A DNA stretch of 64,000 nucleotides, from NCBI GenBank assembly GCA_021464245.1, contig JADCRB010000155.1, positions 745,849-809,848 on the forward strand, written 5' to 3'. The position numbers and the translations under genes were made by a program. The DNA comes from Carallia brachiata. Lineage: Eukaryota > Streptophyta > Magnoliopsida > Malpighiales > Rhizophoraceae. The notes under the pieces were generated by a model. That model was not told where the DNA came from and searched no databases. It worked only from the letters and a program-made list of their open reading frames with translations. Positions 12,188 to 22,127 of this stretch are shown one piece after another. Position 1 is the first letter of the stretch. Each line of letters opens with the position of its first letter.

Positions 12188-12370
12188 ATGAGGGCGGTGG
12201 AGTCGTACTAGAGATTGAGGATGATCGATACGGTGACGGCAAGGTGGTGCCAGTGGACAAGCTGGAGGAAATTTGCGGAGCTCTTGAGCTTATCTCACGT
12301 TACCATCGTCAATGAAGTTTTTGATTTTATACTCAAGCATCTTTATCATAAGAGCCCTGTTTTTAAACAC
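12188..12370 (+). pseudogene. Degraded fragment of an ENTH-domain gene (MTV1-like)
   Basis: Three reading frames together give the N-terminus of the plant ENTH/VHS-like adaptor MTV1, which works in clathrin-dependent traffic to the vacuole. Frame 1 from the ATG at 12188 reads MRAVESY, a TAG where the family has Trp, then RLRMID. A second frame gives GDGKVVPVDKLEEIC. A third gives ELLSLSHVTIVNE and then FILKHLYHKSPVFKH. The fragment therefore has one nonsense change and two frameshifts. The sequence after 12370 is pyrimidine-rich like an intron, so this looks like a DNA-level copy of exon 1 rather than a processed copy. The family match is from memory of its motifs; a BLASTX search would settle it. 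Confidence 0.65.
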
Positions 12371-12636
12371 AGTCTCTTTCTCTCTCTGTCTATCTTTCTC
12401 TTGCTATTTCTTTGTACTTTTTTTCCTTTGAAAATGTGGGTGTGTGAGCCACTTTGGCAAGAAATTGTCAACGTACATAAAAATTGCCAAAAGAGCCATT
12501 ACTGGCAAAATGAACCAGCCAAAAAGGCACCTCAATACGCAGAGCCGTGAATTATTAAAGCAAATTGCAAAACTTTAAAACATGAATTATCAACTTTCTC
12601 AACGCTTCTTTCTCCACAACGATTTGCATTTGAGTC

Positions 12637-13020
12637 TATTGAAGATCATGGCTTCTTTACTGTTCGGAATCAGAGTTGTTTATAGAGTCTTAGTTCAAGT
12701 TGTCTTCTTATTTTTCAAGTTTTGGTTAAGACAAAGACATATGTTTTTTAATTAGTCAAGTTTATCTTATCATTTAGTTTTATTTGAAGTTTAATTGCAT
12801 TAGAATATCTTTATTTAGATAACTATTTTCATACTTTAAGTTTGTATTTGAATTTATAAATTGTTTATCACAAAGTTTTTATATAATGACACTATTTTAT
12901 TAATAAAGTGCAGTAAAGAGTTTTCAGTATTTATTATTTTTTCTTGTTACTCCCAAATCAGAAAGTTTTTTTTAAAGTTTCAAATTATAGCATAAACGTT
13001 AAGAGTTTTATATTCCAACA
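12637..13020 (+). repeat. 5' LTR of the gag-only element
   Basis: It aligns end to end with 14174-14557 and has the same length. It ends TTCCAACA immediately before the primer-binding site. Confidence 0.88.
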
Positions 13021-13152
13021 CTAGTATCAGAGCATTATTGATCTTGGAGGGACTGTGAGTGAGTTTAAACACTAGAGAAGACAGAAAACCAGTAAGGGGA
13101 TTCACAAAAAAGCTTCAAAAAACACACAAAACAGAAAATCCAACATTCACTC

Positions 13153-14148
13153 ATGGCTTCTTCACGCTTTACACCTCTCCCACCACCTCAGTTCACTAGA
13201 GATAATTATTCTCAGGTTAAGATGAGAGCATATTTAAGAGCTTTTGACTTATGGGAAGTGACTGAAAATTGTGCAGAACCAGCCCCACTTCCAGTTAATC
13301 CTATTGCGACTCAACTAAAGAACCATAGTGAGGAAGTAGCAAAGCAGTATAAGGCTTTGACTTGCATACATTCAGCAGTGTTAGAGACCATTTTCAATAG
13401 GATAATGGCTTGTGAAATAGCCAAGCAAGCATGTGATAGGCTTAAGGAAGAGTTTTCTGGTAGTGAGAAGACTAGGAACATGCAATTACTCAACTTCAAG
13501 AGAGAATTCGAGTTTTTCAAAATGAAAGAATCAAAAACAATCAAGGAATACAATGATAGGCTCCTTAAGATTGTGAATCAGATAAGGATATTGGGGGAAG
13601 ATTTCCCTAATAAGAATATCGTGCAAAAAGTACTGGTGAGTGTTCCAGAGAGATTCGAGGCAAAAATCTCCTCTTTGGAAGATTCTAAGGACCTAACATA
13701 CATCAGTTTGCCAGAACTTATTCATGCTCTTCAAGCTTAAAAGCAAAGAAGACTCATGAGACAAGAAGAAACAACAAAAGGTGGTTTCCAAGCTAAGCAC
13801 AAGATCAGTCCAGCTTTTAAAGACGAAGAGAATGAAGTTTGAGAGAACAACTCCAAAGAGAAACAAGAGCAAGTTAGTATCAGTAGAGGTAAGTTTCTTC
13901 CTTATGGAACTAGCAAAAGAACTAATCATGCTAAAAGTGACTGCTATTGGAAGGGCAAACCTCAATGTAAATACTGCAAGATGTTTAGGCATATTGAAGA
14001 ATATTGTAGGAGGAAGCAACAAGAAGAGTAGCAAAATAAGTCAAAGCAGCAAGTTCAGCAAACAAATCTCATAGAGAATGAAATTCAAGAGAAGCATTTG
14101 TTTATGGCATCACTAACTAGAAATGCTGTAGATGAAGAATTTGAATGA
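13153..14148 (+). pseudogene. Copia-type gag with three in-frame stops
   Basis: The frame opens with MASSRFTPLPPPQFTRDNYS and runs to a TAA at 13738-13740. It is typical of plant Copia gag (UBN2/DUF4219 type), with a LTYISLPELIHALQA-like end of the capsid region. The same frame continues past stops at 13738, 13840 and 14029 and contains a CCHC zinc knuckle at 13966-14007 (C-X2-C-X4-H-X4-C). It finally stops at 14146-14148, about 25 nt before the 3' LTR. In full-length Copia elements the protease region would follow at this point. The capsid part is still open for 195 codons. Confidence 0.85.
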
Positions 14149-14173
14149 GAACAGCAAAAATGCCAATGAGGAG

Positions 14174-14557
14174 TGTTGAAGATCATGACTTCTTTACCGT
14201 TCAGCATCAGAGTTGTTTCTAGAGTCCTAATTCAAGTTGTCTTCTTATTTTTCAAGTTTCGGTTAAGATAGAGGCATATGTTTTTGAATTAGTCAAGTTT
14301 ATCTTATCATGTAGTTTTATTTGAAATTTAGTTGCATTAGAATGTCCTTATCTATATAGTTACTTTCATGCATTAGGTTTGAATTTGAATTTATGATCTG
14401 TTTATCACAAAGCTTTTTATGTAATGAAGCTATTTTATCAATAAAGTGCAGTAGAGAGTTTTCAGTATCTATTATTTTCTCTCATTGCTCCCAAATCAAG
14501 AAATTTTTATAGAATTTCAGATTATAACATAAAAGTTAAGAGTTTTAGATTCCAACA
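14174..14557 (+). repeat. 3' LTR of the gag-only element
   Basis: It begins TGTTGAAGATCATG and ends TTCCAACA, followed by the 5-nt flank GAGCC. It is the better preserved of the two LTRs at its termini. Confidence 0.88.
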
Positions 14558-15233
14558 GAGCCCATACTTTGTCGCCCACTCTCGAATAAATGAGATTATA
14601 TAAAGATGCCTTTACAAGTTAACGACTTGTTAATAGTATAATCAAGCGCGAGAAACGGCCGTTGCGCCCAGCAGTACTTAGACGGTGAGTCTACCTTTTA
14701 AAAATGGTTGAATAAGGCATGACAAATAATAATTACTTTGATCTCAATCTACATATATAATAATTGATATAACCGCAATTGACATATTTACGACTGATCT
14801 TTGTTTGTTACAAAAATATATATATATATCAGCTTCACGTGAACCAACCATACCAACATGCTTGAGAAGCGGTGGCAAACTGACCAATCATGTTAGCCTA
14901 GTTACATATAACAAAATCAGAATTGGGAAGACATGCAATGAGCTTCGTTTCTAGTTCCACCCCTCCTTTCTGGATTGTTTTGCACAATAGTATAGACTAT
15001 AAAATAGTAATTGAAAGACTGAAGAGGTTTTTGGCATTCCGATGTAACTCGTCAAATGGTCAGAAATTTACCAGACATCCATGGAACGATAAAATACATT
15101 AGTTTATGAATAATTCTACTGGCTGCCTCTGAAGCAGAATTCCAAATCACATACAGGCCCAACATATAAACTTGAGTAGGATATAATAGGAATTTAAAAA
15201 GATAGTGTGGCGTCTAAATCATCTGGCGCTTGT
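14558..15233. other. Intergenic region downstream of AKR copy D
   Basis: Positions 14558-14860 hold no gene I can support. From about 14860 the sequence is the copy D 3' flank. It is alignable with 19800-19990 (copy E) and 29640-29850 (copy F), for example around AATAAGCTTCGTTTCTAGTT and the near-identical AATGAGCTTCG here. Confidence 0.6.
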
Positions 15234-18062
15234 TTATATCTCACCATCCCAAAGTTCTTCTACTGTCTTGTATGCCCCATATGACTCGTGGACAAATAAT
15301 CCAATACCGTTAAAGAACCTCTCCTGGATGATCATGTGAACGGTCAGAGTTGAATTTTTTTGGAATATAACATGCAAACTACCCCGAAATCCTGATCAAA
15401 AGATTAGGTGAACTTCACTTTCTTTTTTTTTTTGGTCAAATGCTACTAAACATGTATTCCCAATTGGGAAAAGGGGGGGGGGGGGGGGGGGGGAAGGCAA
15501 GATATACACCCTTTGGTATCTTAAGTGAAGCAAATAAGAAGTAAACCCACAAGCATTTTTAATAAGACATACAGAAACAGAGCTTGAGAGAACATTCCAT
15601 CCACCACTTGCCTGCTCGAATTCAGAAAACTTGGCCAACAAATCTTCGGGAATAGACCAATCAAAAATATCAAAGTTCTCCTTGATCCTTGCATCATTCG
15701 TGCTCTTTGGCAGTACACTGTGACCTGTTTGCAGACCCCAACGAAGAGCCACTTGTGCAGGGGACTTGCCTAACTTGTTTGCAATGATGTTGAGAGTGGG
15801 ATTCTTAAGAACCTCAGTTTTAAAGCTCCCTATGCCTGGGGAACCCAATGGTGCAAACCCCTGTAGCCAAGAAAGAAGCAACAATGACAAATTGTTTAAC
15901 ATGGAATTGGATGTTTGAATACGGGAATAATAATGAAAGCCCAGCATCTGCAACAAGAGCATACCACTTATGAATCAATACTCACTGATAAATGAACTCC
16001 CTTGGATTTGCAAAATTCTCGAAGCTTTGGCTGCTGCCATACAGGGTGACATTCCACTTGGTTAACTGCAGGTGGCACCCGTGCTACTGCCAACAGATCC
16101 CCAAGCTTCTTAGACGAGAAATTGCTAACTCCAATAGCTCGAGCCTTGCCAGAGTCATACAGTGCCTCCATTGCTTTCCATGTACTAGGAATGTCTGGGT
16201 GTGTAAGGTACTCAGGCTTAACTCCAACTGACCCCTTTTTCATGCTGACTGGCCAATGCATCTACAATGAAACCCATTGATGAAGGATGAAGAAGAAGAA
16301 TTTCTACTATTTATTTATTGATATTTTGTATTCATAATAATATTTACTCTATTAGAAGATTTTATTAAGCTAGATATTCTATGTTTTCAATCTTTCATTA
16401 CTATTTTAGTCAAAGACAAACTCTTAGTCTAGTTAATTTTACCTCTATAAAATAGGGATTACGTTCTTTCATTTGTCACACTTGCTATAATGTTAGACAA
16501 TTGAAGTTGAATATTGAGTTCTAACAACTAATAAATCTGTTTTGTTTTCGGGTGCTGATTCATGAGTGTTATTATTTTTTGAGTGCTGATACCCCCGTAT
16601 TTTGCCTTTTTGCGTGGAATCCCACCTTATTTCTTAGTTGTTCTTTGGTTTTGTAAGCCGTCCTATATCATCCACCACAACTGATGATATCCAAACAATC
16701 TAAACACGAAAGAATTGCTTTTATGGCTGTCCAATTTAACATTATTTCAATGATGACGTCAATCCAGTTAGCAACAGAGAAGAACATATAAATAGTCCAT
16801 AAGTCCAGAAAACAACCTCTGATCATCATAAATCATCGAGTAGCCAATAAAAAGAAAAGTGATTAACTGAGATATATATACCAGATACAAATCCAGATAG
16901 TCGAGTTGCAAGTCCTGCAAAGTGCTACACAAAGCCACCGGGACATCATCTGGCGCATGATCAGTGCACCTGTAGATCACCATAAGATTCCATTACTAAC
17001 TGCAATTCTAAGTCAGTTTCAAATTGGACATAAAACCCATAACAAAATGCTACTAGCTGTTTGCAGAATTAGAACAATTACCATAGTTTGGAAGTGATAA
17101 ACAACTCCTCACGCTTCACAACGCCATCATCAAACAGCTTCTTCAGCGCAGAACCAATCTACAGAAAAGAGAAATTGGCATGTGAGATAGATAGATAAAT
17201 GCTTTCTATTAATAAAAACGAATATTAACTAGCACAAATCTATGATGAGTGAGATAAAATTAACTTTGTGAAGAGCCTCCATAATTAATTAATTATCCAA
17301 GATTAGTCAAACTTGTTAAAAACGGCTTTCTAGGATACTTGACATAGAGAACAGGAAGAATTGAATTTTCTCCTCTAGACTTCCAATTCTAATTTTTAGA
17401 GTTTTTGTCATATAAACTCAGGGAAGGGGAAAGAGATTGAGAATATGCTGCGTGGAATGTTTACCTCCTTCTCATTGTCATAAACTTTAGCACAATCAAT
17501 GTGTCTGTATCCAACCTGCATCCACATTCCAAACAGACCTTTATAAGCTGGCCACTACCGAAACGAAAATGATAATATCGTTGGAATAAAACTTCCAGGT
17601 AACGTGAGAAGGAGCACGCAATGGCTGCAGTGATACGAAACCTTAAATTGTGAACGATGTATTAAATTCAGTAAAAAAAAAAAAGAAATAAATGAACTGC
17701 AGTTAGATTTACTTCGTGTTTTTTTTGTGTTTTCATGTAGTGGAGCTTGTATTCTTTTATCCACTCTGAACTGTAGCAGTTTCTTATCGCCCAAATCTCA
17801 TCCAGACGTTCATAAACGCCATCGGGCTAACAGTTGCGTATTCAAAACACTAATAAAGTATACATCCAAAAAGGAAAAACCGATTAACTATCCGGCTGAG
17901 AGTAATAAAGAAAAAAAAAAAAACGAAAATCAGAAATAGTACCTTGACGGCCGTTGTGACGGCGTCGCCAACGACGCCGGGAGCCGCCAGCCATGTGCCA
18001 AGGCCAACCGAAGGGATTTTGGCTCCGGTGTTTAATTTGAAGAATCGAATCGCCTTCGCCAT
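15234..18062 (-). CDS. Aldo-keto reductase copy D, open reading frame intact
   Basis: Exons are 17943-18062, 17465-17515, 17082-17158, 16882-16969, 15986-16261, 15612-15860 and 15234-15323, giving 316 residues. The tetrad Asp47, Tyr52, Lys81 and His114 is intact ([18 protein letters not shown]), as are [22 protein letters not shown] and the LPKSTN cofactor motif. The last exon is one codon longer than in the other copies ([16 protein letters not shown]). This copy keeps the most family-conserved active-site residues, so it is the best candidate for a working enzyme. It would act as an NADPH-dependent reductase of reactive carbonyls or sugars. Intron 4 is about 620 nt because of an insertion, intron 6 holds a run of 21 G, and the last donor is GCAAGT. 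No clear TATA box was found upstream. Confidence 0.9.
15473..15493. repeat. Mononucleotide run of 21 G in intron 6 of AKR copy D
   Basis: Twenty-one consecutive G on the plus strand, hence 21 C in the transcript. It lies between exon 7 (ends 15323) and exon 6 (starts 15612). The length is likely to vary between individuals or to be imprecise in the assembly. Confidence 0.9.
16270..16672. repeat. Insertion of about 400 nt in intron 4 of AKR copy D
   Basis: The introns 4 of copies B, C, E and F are about 200 nt and read from the exon edge straight into a CATCCGATAATGG-like segment. In D the same landmarks are separated by extra sequence running from about CCATTGATGAAGG to CTATATCATCC. It includes CTATAAAATAGGG, which resembles an LTR promoter, so a solo LTR is possible. 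I could not fix a target-site duplication. Confidence 0.5.
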
Positions 18063-18929
18063 TTTCTGTTCATATATCAACAAACTTTCGTAAGATTTCT
18101 CCTCTAGATTACTCCGGATTGGCACCAATTAAATTTTCACAAAACGAAGTCCAAGCTAAGGAGGTAGGACTGTCCAATACTATTCAATGTAAGACAGAAA
18201 ATCTTAAAGTAGCGATAGTTTATTGGCGCTCAAAATATTTTTCTCGAATCTCACAATTAATTAAAAGTTATAAAATAAAAAATATATAATATATAATATT
18301 ACTAAAATATTTAATTATTTAAAATTTAATTATTTTTTAAATAAATTAATTCACCCTCTTAAATAAAATATAAATAGTGCAAAACATGGCTAAAGGAAGT
18401 TTCGTTAAGATCATTACTAAAAGTTGTATAAGTAAATAAGAAGTTGTTAAAAATTTTTTTAAAATTATAACTTGTTAAATTTATTATATAATAAATTAAA
18501 TTTATTATATAATAAAAAGATAATAATTTTTTTTATTTAATTATACTTATAATTAAAATAATCATATTATAAATTTAATAAATTATATTCTAAAAATTTT
18601 TTATATCAATTTCTCCGGTAGAACCTTTTAAAAAGAAAAAGACAGACTTGAAAATTCAAGCCAACATTACCGCAAAAGGTGCCAGAAAGAAATATGAGAG
18701 ATACGGATAAGGGAAGCAGAGCTTGAGAAGGGCGGTGGACACGGAGGCGGTGCGCGGGACAGCAAGAACAGTATATAGAAGCGCATTCGTGGGGTAAGAA
18801 ATAGATTTTCGCCAAAATATAGGGTTTCTTTCTTCTGGTATAATTGCAGATCTGAGAACACAATAAGGGCACAAACGTCTTCACAAAAAAAATATCACAA
18901 GAACCAGATGCTTTCCCTTCAGTATTTGC
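18063..18929. other. Intergenic region upstream of AKR copy D
   Basis: Positions 18063-18600 are AT-rich with no clear TATA box for copy D. Positions 18606-18983 contain a 125-codon minus-strand frame over a moderately GC-rich block that ends in a possible splice donor (TTTGCGGTAATG). I recognise no protein family in any frame. The E/F duplication starts near 18930. Confidence 0.45.
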
Positions 18930-19977
18930 GGGAAAGAGTCTCGTGAGACAGACAGGAAAATGTGGCATGTTTCCCTCTTTCATGGAGAAGCTCTCCAGCC
19001 CTCCCCTTTCCCTCTTTCCTAACTCGGTATACTAAAGGGGAAAAAACAGATCTAAACATATCAGTAGACCAACAACAATTGACAAATTTAAAAAGCAGAT
19101 ATATAGAAAATTGAAAACATCAGGAAATAGGATGGGCAAAGAACGGAATATTATGATCAATGAATTCACCGAATTAAGATTACCGAACAAGACCAGAATG
19201 AAAAGAGATGGTTCTTGATGGTAAGTTGCATAAATTTGGACTTACGCCAACAATTTTTTGTTGTTCTCTTTCTTACTTTACCTTTAGGTGACGAGGAGGA
19301 ATTGTCTAAATTGCCCGTTAAAAAGCTGTTATAGTATTTAGTAATTTTATAAAGGAACAAATATTAATTATAAATTAAAGCATAGGCTCAGATCGGGATC
19401 TGAACCACAACTTTAAATATATCATCTTGTTCTTGTTTGAAAATTCTAAAGTATCAAGTATCTCTAGGTGATTTCAATCAATTTTTTGTAGTTTCTATCA
19501 TATCAGGACAGGGGCAGGCGAACCCTACGTCGGTAAGACCTTTTATCGTCCCTCAAGGATTGAAGATTGATCATCTTTTTTTGATGATGGCAAATGCCCC
19601 CCAGTTCCGCTACTTGATCGGATCAATGGGAATTCAGGTGCTTTGGATTTAGTGTTGCTTGACCTGTAACCTGTGAGGAGAAAGAGAGACCTTCACAACC
19701 CTGTCTCGGCTGTCAGTGAGCCTGTTTGTTGGCGGAACTTGCCTTCAGTGCAGATTGCAATAAGCTAAGTCTGAACTATAAACTTCACGTAAAAAATTTG
19801 CACCAACCACCCCAACGTGGTCGAGAGAATGACCAATTATGTTGGTGACCTACTTGTATAACAAATTAAGAATTGGGAAGACAGGCAATAAGCTTCGTTT
19901 CTAGTTCCACACCTCCTTTCCGGATTATTTTGCAAGATATAGTAAACATATATTTGAGAGACCCAAGAGGGTTTTGG
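18930..19977. repeat. 3' flank of AKR copy E, duplicated at 28548-29830
   Basis: Long collinear blocks match 28548-29830, such as GACAGGAAAATG followed by GGCATGTTTCC, ATGATCAATGAATTCACC, AAAGAGATGGTTCTTGATG, ACAACCCTGTCTCGGCTGTC and GATTATTTTGCAAGATATAG. The block lies downstream of copy E as its partner lies downstream of copy F, so gene and flank were duplicated together. No gene is supported inside it. Confidence 0.8.
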
Positions 19978-19992
19978 CTTTCCAATGTAGTT
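19978..19992. repeat. Target-site duplication, left, of the LINE at 19993
   Basis: CTTTCCAATGTAGTT, repeated exactly at 21930-21944. Confidence 0.85.
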
Positions 19993-20292
19993 TTTCTTTT
20001 TTTTTTTTCACCGGAAGAAATTATTACATTAATTTATATAAAATCTGTATATAAGACTGACACAACGGTATCGGGACAACCTGTACAAATAGAAATAAAA
20101 ACGACAATAATAACCTACAAAAAATATAATCAAAATAACTATATACTAAAAAGATTTGAAACTCATTTAAACAAATTCTTTAAATGAGAGATTATCGGAT
20201 TAATTGAATCAAACTGTACAAGACAGTAAAAATTGCACGTTGGTGAACTTACCAAAGAAATCAACCTGATATGTTCAGCAACGATTTCTAAC

Positions 20293-20744
20293 CACTGTTG
20301 TCAGAACCGGACCGGACCGGCCGGTCGGATCGATTGAACCGGGGACCGGTCGGTGGTCCGGGCCAATTTTGGTAAATTTTGAAGGGTGACTCGGACCGGT
20401 CAAAACTGAAAAAAACCGGTCAAGAACCGGTCAAAACCGATAAAAAATCGGACCGGTTGGACCGGTCCAATAAAATTAAAAAATTTATAAATTATAATTT
20501 TGAGTATTAATTTTAATTTTAAAGTTCAATTTAGTTCTAAATCTATTAAAAATTTTAATTTCATCCTTAAAATTAGAAAAATTAATATTTAATCACTATT
20601 TATAAATATTATTTTTATAATTACTTTTATACACATATATATTATTAAATATCGGTTCAAATACCGATTCGATCAGTTGAACCGGTTGAACCTTGACCCA
20701 CTAATATTTCTGATTCGATAACTGGTCCGATTCTGACAACTTTG
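20293..20744 (-). mobile_element. hAT-type MITE, copy 1, nested in the LINE
   Basis: The ends are CACTGTTGTCAGAACC on the left and CAAAGTTGTCAGAATC on the right (reverse complement), so the terminal inverted repeats agree well. The flanks are TTTCTAAC at 20285-20292 and at 20745-20752, a perfect 8-nt duplication as expected for the hAT superfamily. The interior is rich in ACCGG/CCGGT repeats near one end and AT-rich in the middle. It codes for nothing. It matches the reverse complement of the elements at 32703-33147 and 35564-36036. Confidence 0.85.
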
Positions 20745-21488
20745 TTTCTAACAATACTAACCTACAGATAAAAAAAAACAGACACACCATACAAACCACC
20801 CATTTCAAAGTAAAACAACAAAAGCCTAGCCTATCAAATAAGTCAACGCCAACGACAGTAAGGAGCAGAGCCGGCACCAGCAGCTGCAGTTGAGGCGCCG
20901 ATGCCGGTTTCAATAGTGGAGGTGCCAGTGACGCTAGCTGTACCAACACCAGTAGAGTCTTCGGTCGGGATGCCAGCAATGGAGACGCCAGTGATGGCGC
21001 CATTAGCAACAGCAACAGCAAAGGAGGATATACCGACTGGGACAGTAGTGGGGAAGGGACGGCGGCAGTAGATGATGACGCAGCGACAAGAATAGCAGTG
21101 GAAGAGGAGACTGCGATGGGGTGTGTAGGAGAGCAGTAGGTGAGGACACAGCGGTAGGGATAGAAGTGGAGGAGGAGATTACGGCGGGGGTGTGTAGACA
21201 CGGCGGCAGACACTGTGAAAAAAGCGGCGGAGACAGTGGAAAACGCCGCTGAAGATGGCAAAAAGATGACCGAAATCTGTGGGCCTAAATCGGTTGATGG
21301 GAGGCCGTGGGTAGCTTTTATAAAGTTGGATCTAGAGAAAACCAACGCAAAACACAACATAGAAGTAGAGAAACAGAAGTTGTAAAGGGAGAAAAGGAAG
21401 AAGAGGAGTGAGGTGGAGAGACAAAAGGAAAACAGATGGAAAGGAGGAAAAACTAAGAGAGGGAGGATACCATGAGACTCGGCATTAA

Positions 21489-21856
21489 CGGTGTGTTGGG
21501 AGTGGGAGAAAGGGTGAAGAAAGGAGGAGAAAGAAAAAGAAAGTGGATAGAAAATAAAGTTATTTGGAGTGGTGGATAAAATTGAGATAAGAGAAATATG
21601 GTGAAAGAAAAAATGAATAGTAAATTTTTAGAGAAAAAGTAGTGAAGAAAATGAAATTGTTTGAAGTGGTGTAAAAAGTTAAGAGAAATGAAGTATGATA
21701 AAAAAATAAATAATAATTTGTGAGAAAAAAAATAGAAAGAAAATAAAATTATTTAGAGTGGTGTAAAAAATAAGAAAAAAAAATGTGAAAAATAAAAAAT
21801 AAATTGTAATGATTTTATTTTTTTTTCTTTCTTTTCCCCGCACAACAAACAAGGCC
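21489..21856 (-). mobile_element. Tourist-like (PIF/Harbinger) MITE
   Basis: The ends are CGGTGTGTTGGGAGTG on the left and, as reverse complement, GGCCTTGTTTGTTGTG on the right. TAA flanks both sides (21486-21488 and 21857-21859), which fits the 3-nt target of PIF/Harbinger elements. The interior is purine-rich. A relative in the other orientation lies at 11194-11469. Confidence 0.55.
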
Positions 21857-22127
21857 TAAAGCTTTGCAAAAGGGAGAGAGTTTTAAGAGATAATGTTTGC
21901 TAGTCGTTGTTTGAGATAGTAAATGAATACTTTCCAATGTAGTTAAAATAGCAAGAAATTTATTAGACATCCGAAAAACTATAAAAAAAAAAAAAAAAAA
22001 AAAAGCAATAGTTAACGGAAAATTCCAGCGGCTGCTTCTCAAAGAAGAATAGCAAGTCACAAACGAACTCAACATTATTAACTTGAACTGATATGATAAA
22101 AATTAGAAAACAGAATGTAGGGCGCCT

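Larger units (their letters stand above)
12637..14557 (+). mobile_element. Gag-only Copia-type LTR retroelement (TR-GAG-like)
   Basis: Two 384-nt LTRs (12637-13020 and 14174-14557) flank a 1153-nt interior. The 3' LTR has TGTTG...CAACA ends; the 5' LTR starts TATTG, one change away. The 5-nt flanks are GAGTC and GAGCC, a near-perfect target-site duplication. After the 5' LTR lies AGTATCAGAGC, a primer-binding site of the initiator-Met tRNA type. Directly before the 3' LTR lies a purine tract (AATGAGGAG). The interior codes only for a decayed gag with a CCHC knuckle; protease, integrase and reverse transcriptase are absent. LTR differences are frequent (more than 25 in the first about 225 positions), so the insertion is old. 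It must have moved using enzymes of a full-length Copia relative. Confidence 0.88.
19993..21929 (-). mobile_element. 5'-truncated LINE inserted in the copy E 3' flank
   Basis: The insertion starts with a poly(T) tract, the complement of a poly(A) tail, and is flanked by a perfect 15-nt duplication (19978-19992 and 21930-21944). The partner locus downstream of copy F (about 29830) has no insertion, which gives the empty site. Read on the minus strand, the 3' end GTAATAATTTCTTCCGGTG plus poly(A) is typical of plant L1 tails. It carries nested elements: a hAT-like MITE at 20293-20744 and a Tourist-like MITE at 21489-21856. A 219-codon minus-strand frame at 20701-21360 is low in complexity and resembles no reverse transcriptase, so I do not call it a gene. 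Confidence 0.8.

Noticed and set aside
20701..21360. 219-codon minus-strand frame
   Set aside because: It lies inside a LINE, crosses the edge of a nested MITE and is a low-complexity Ala/Leu/Pro/Ser sequence with no L1 domain.
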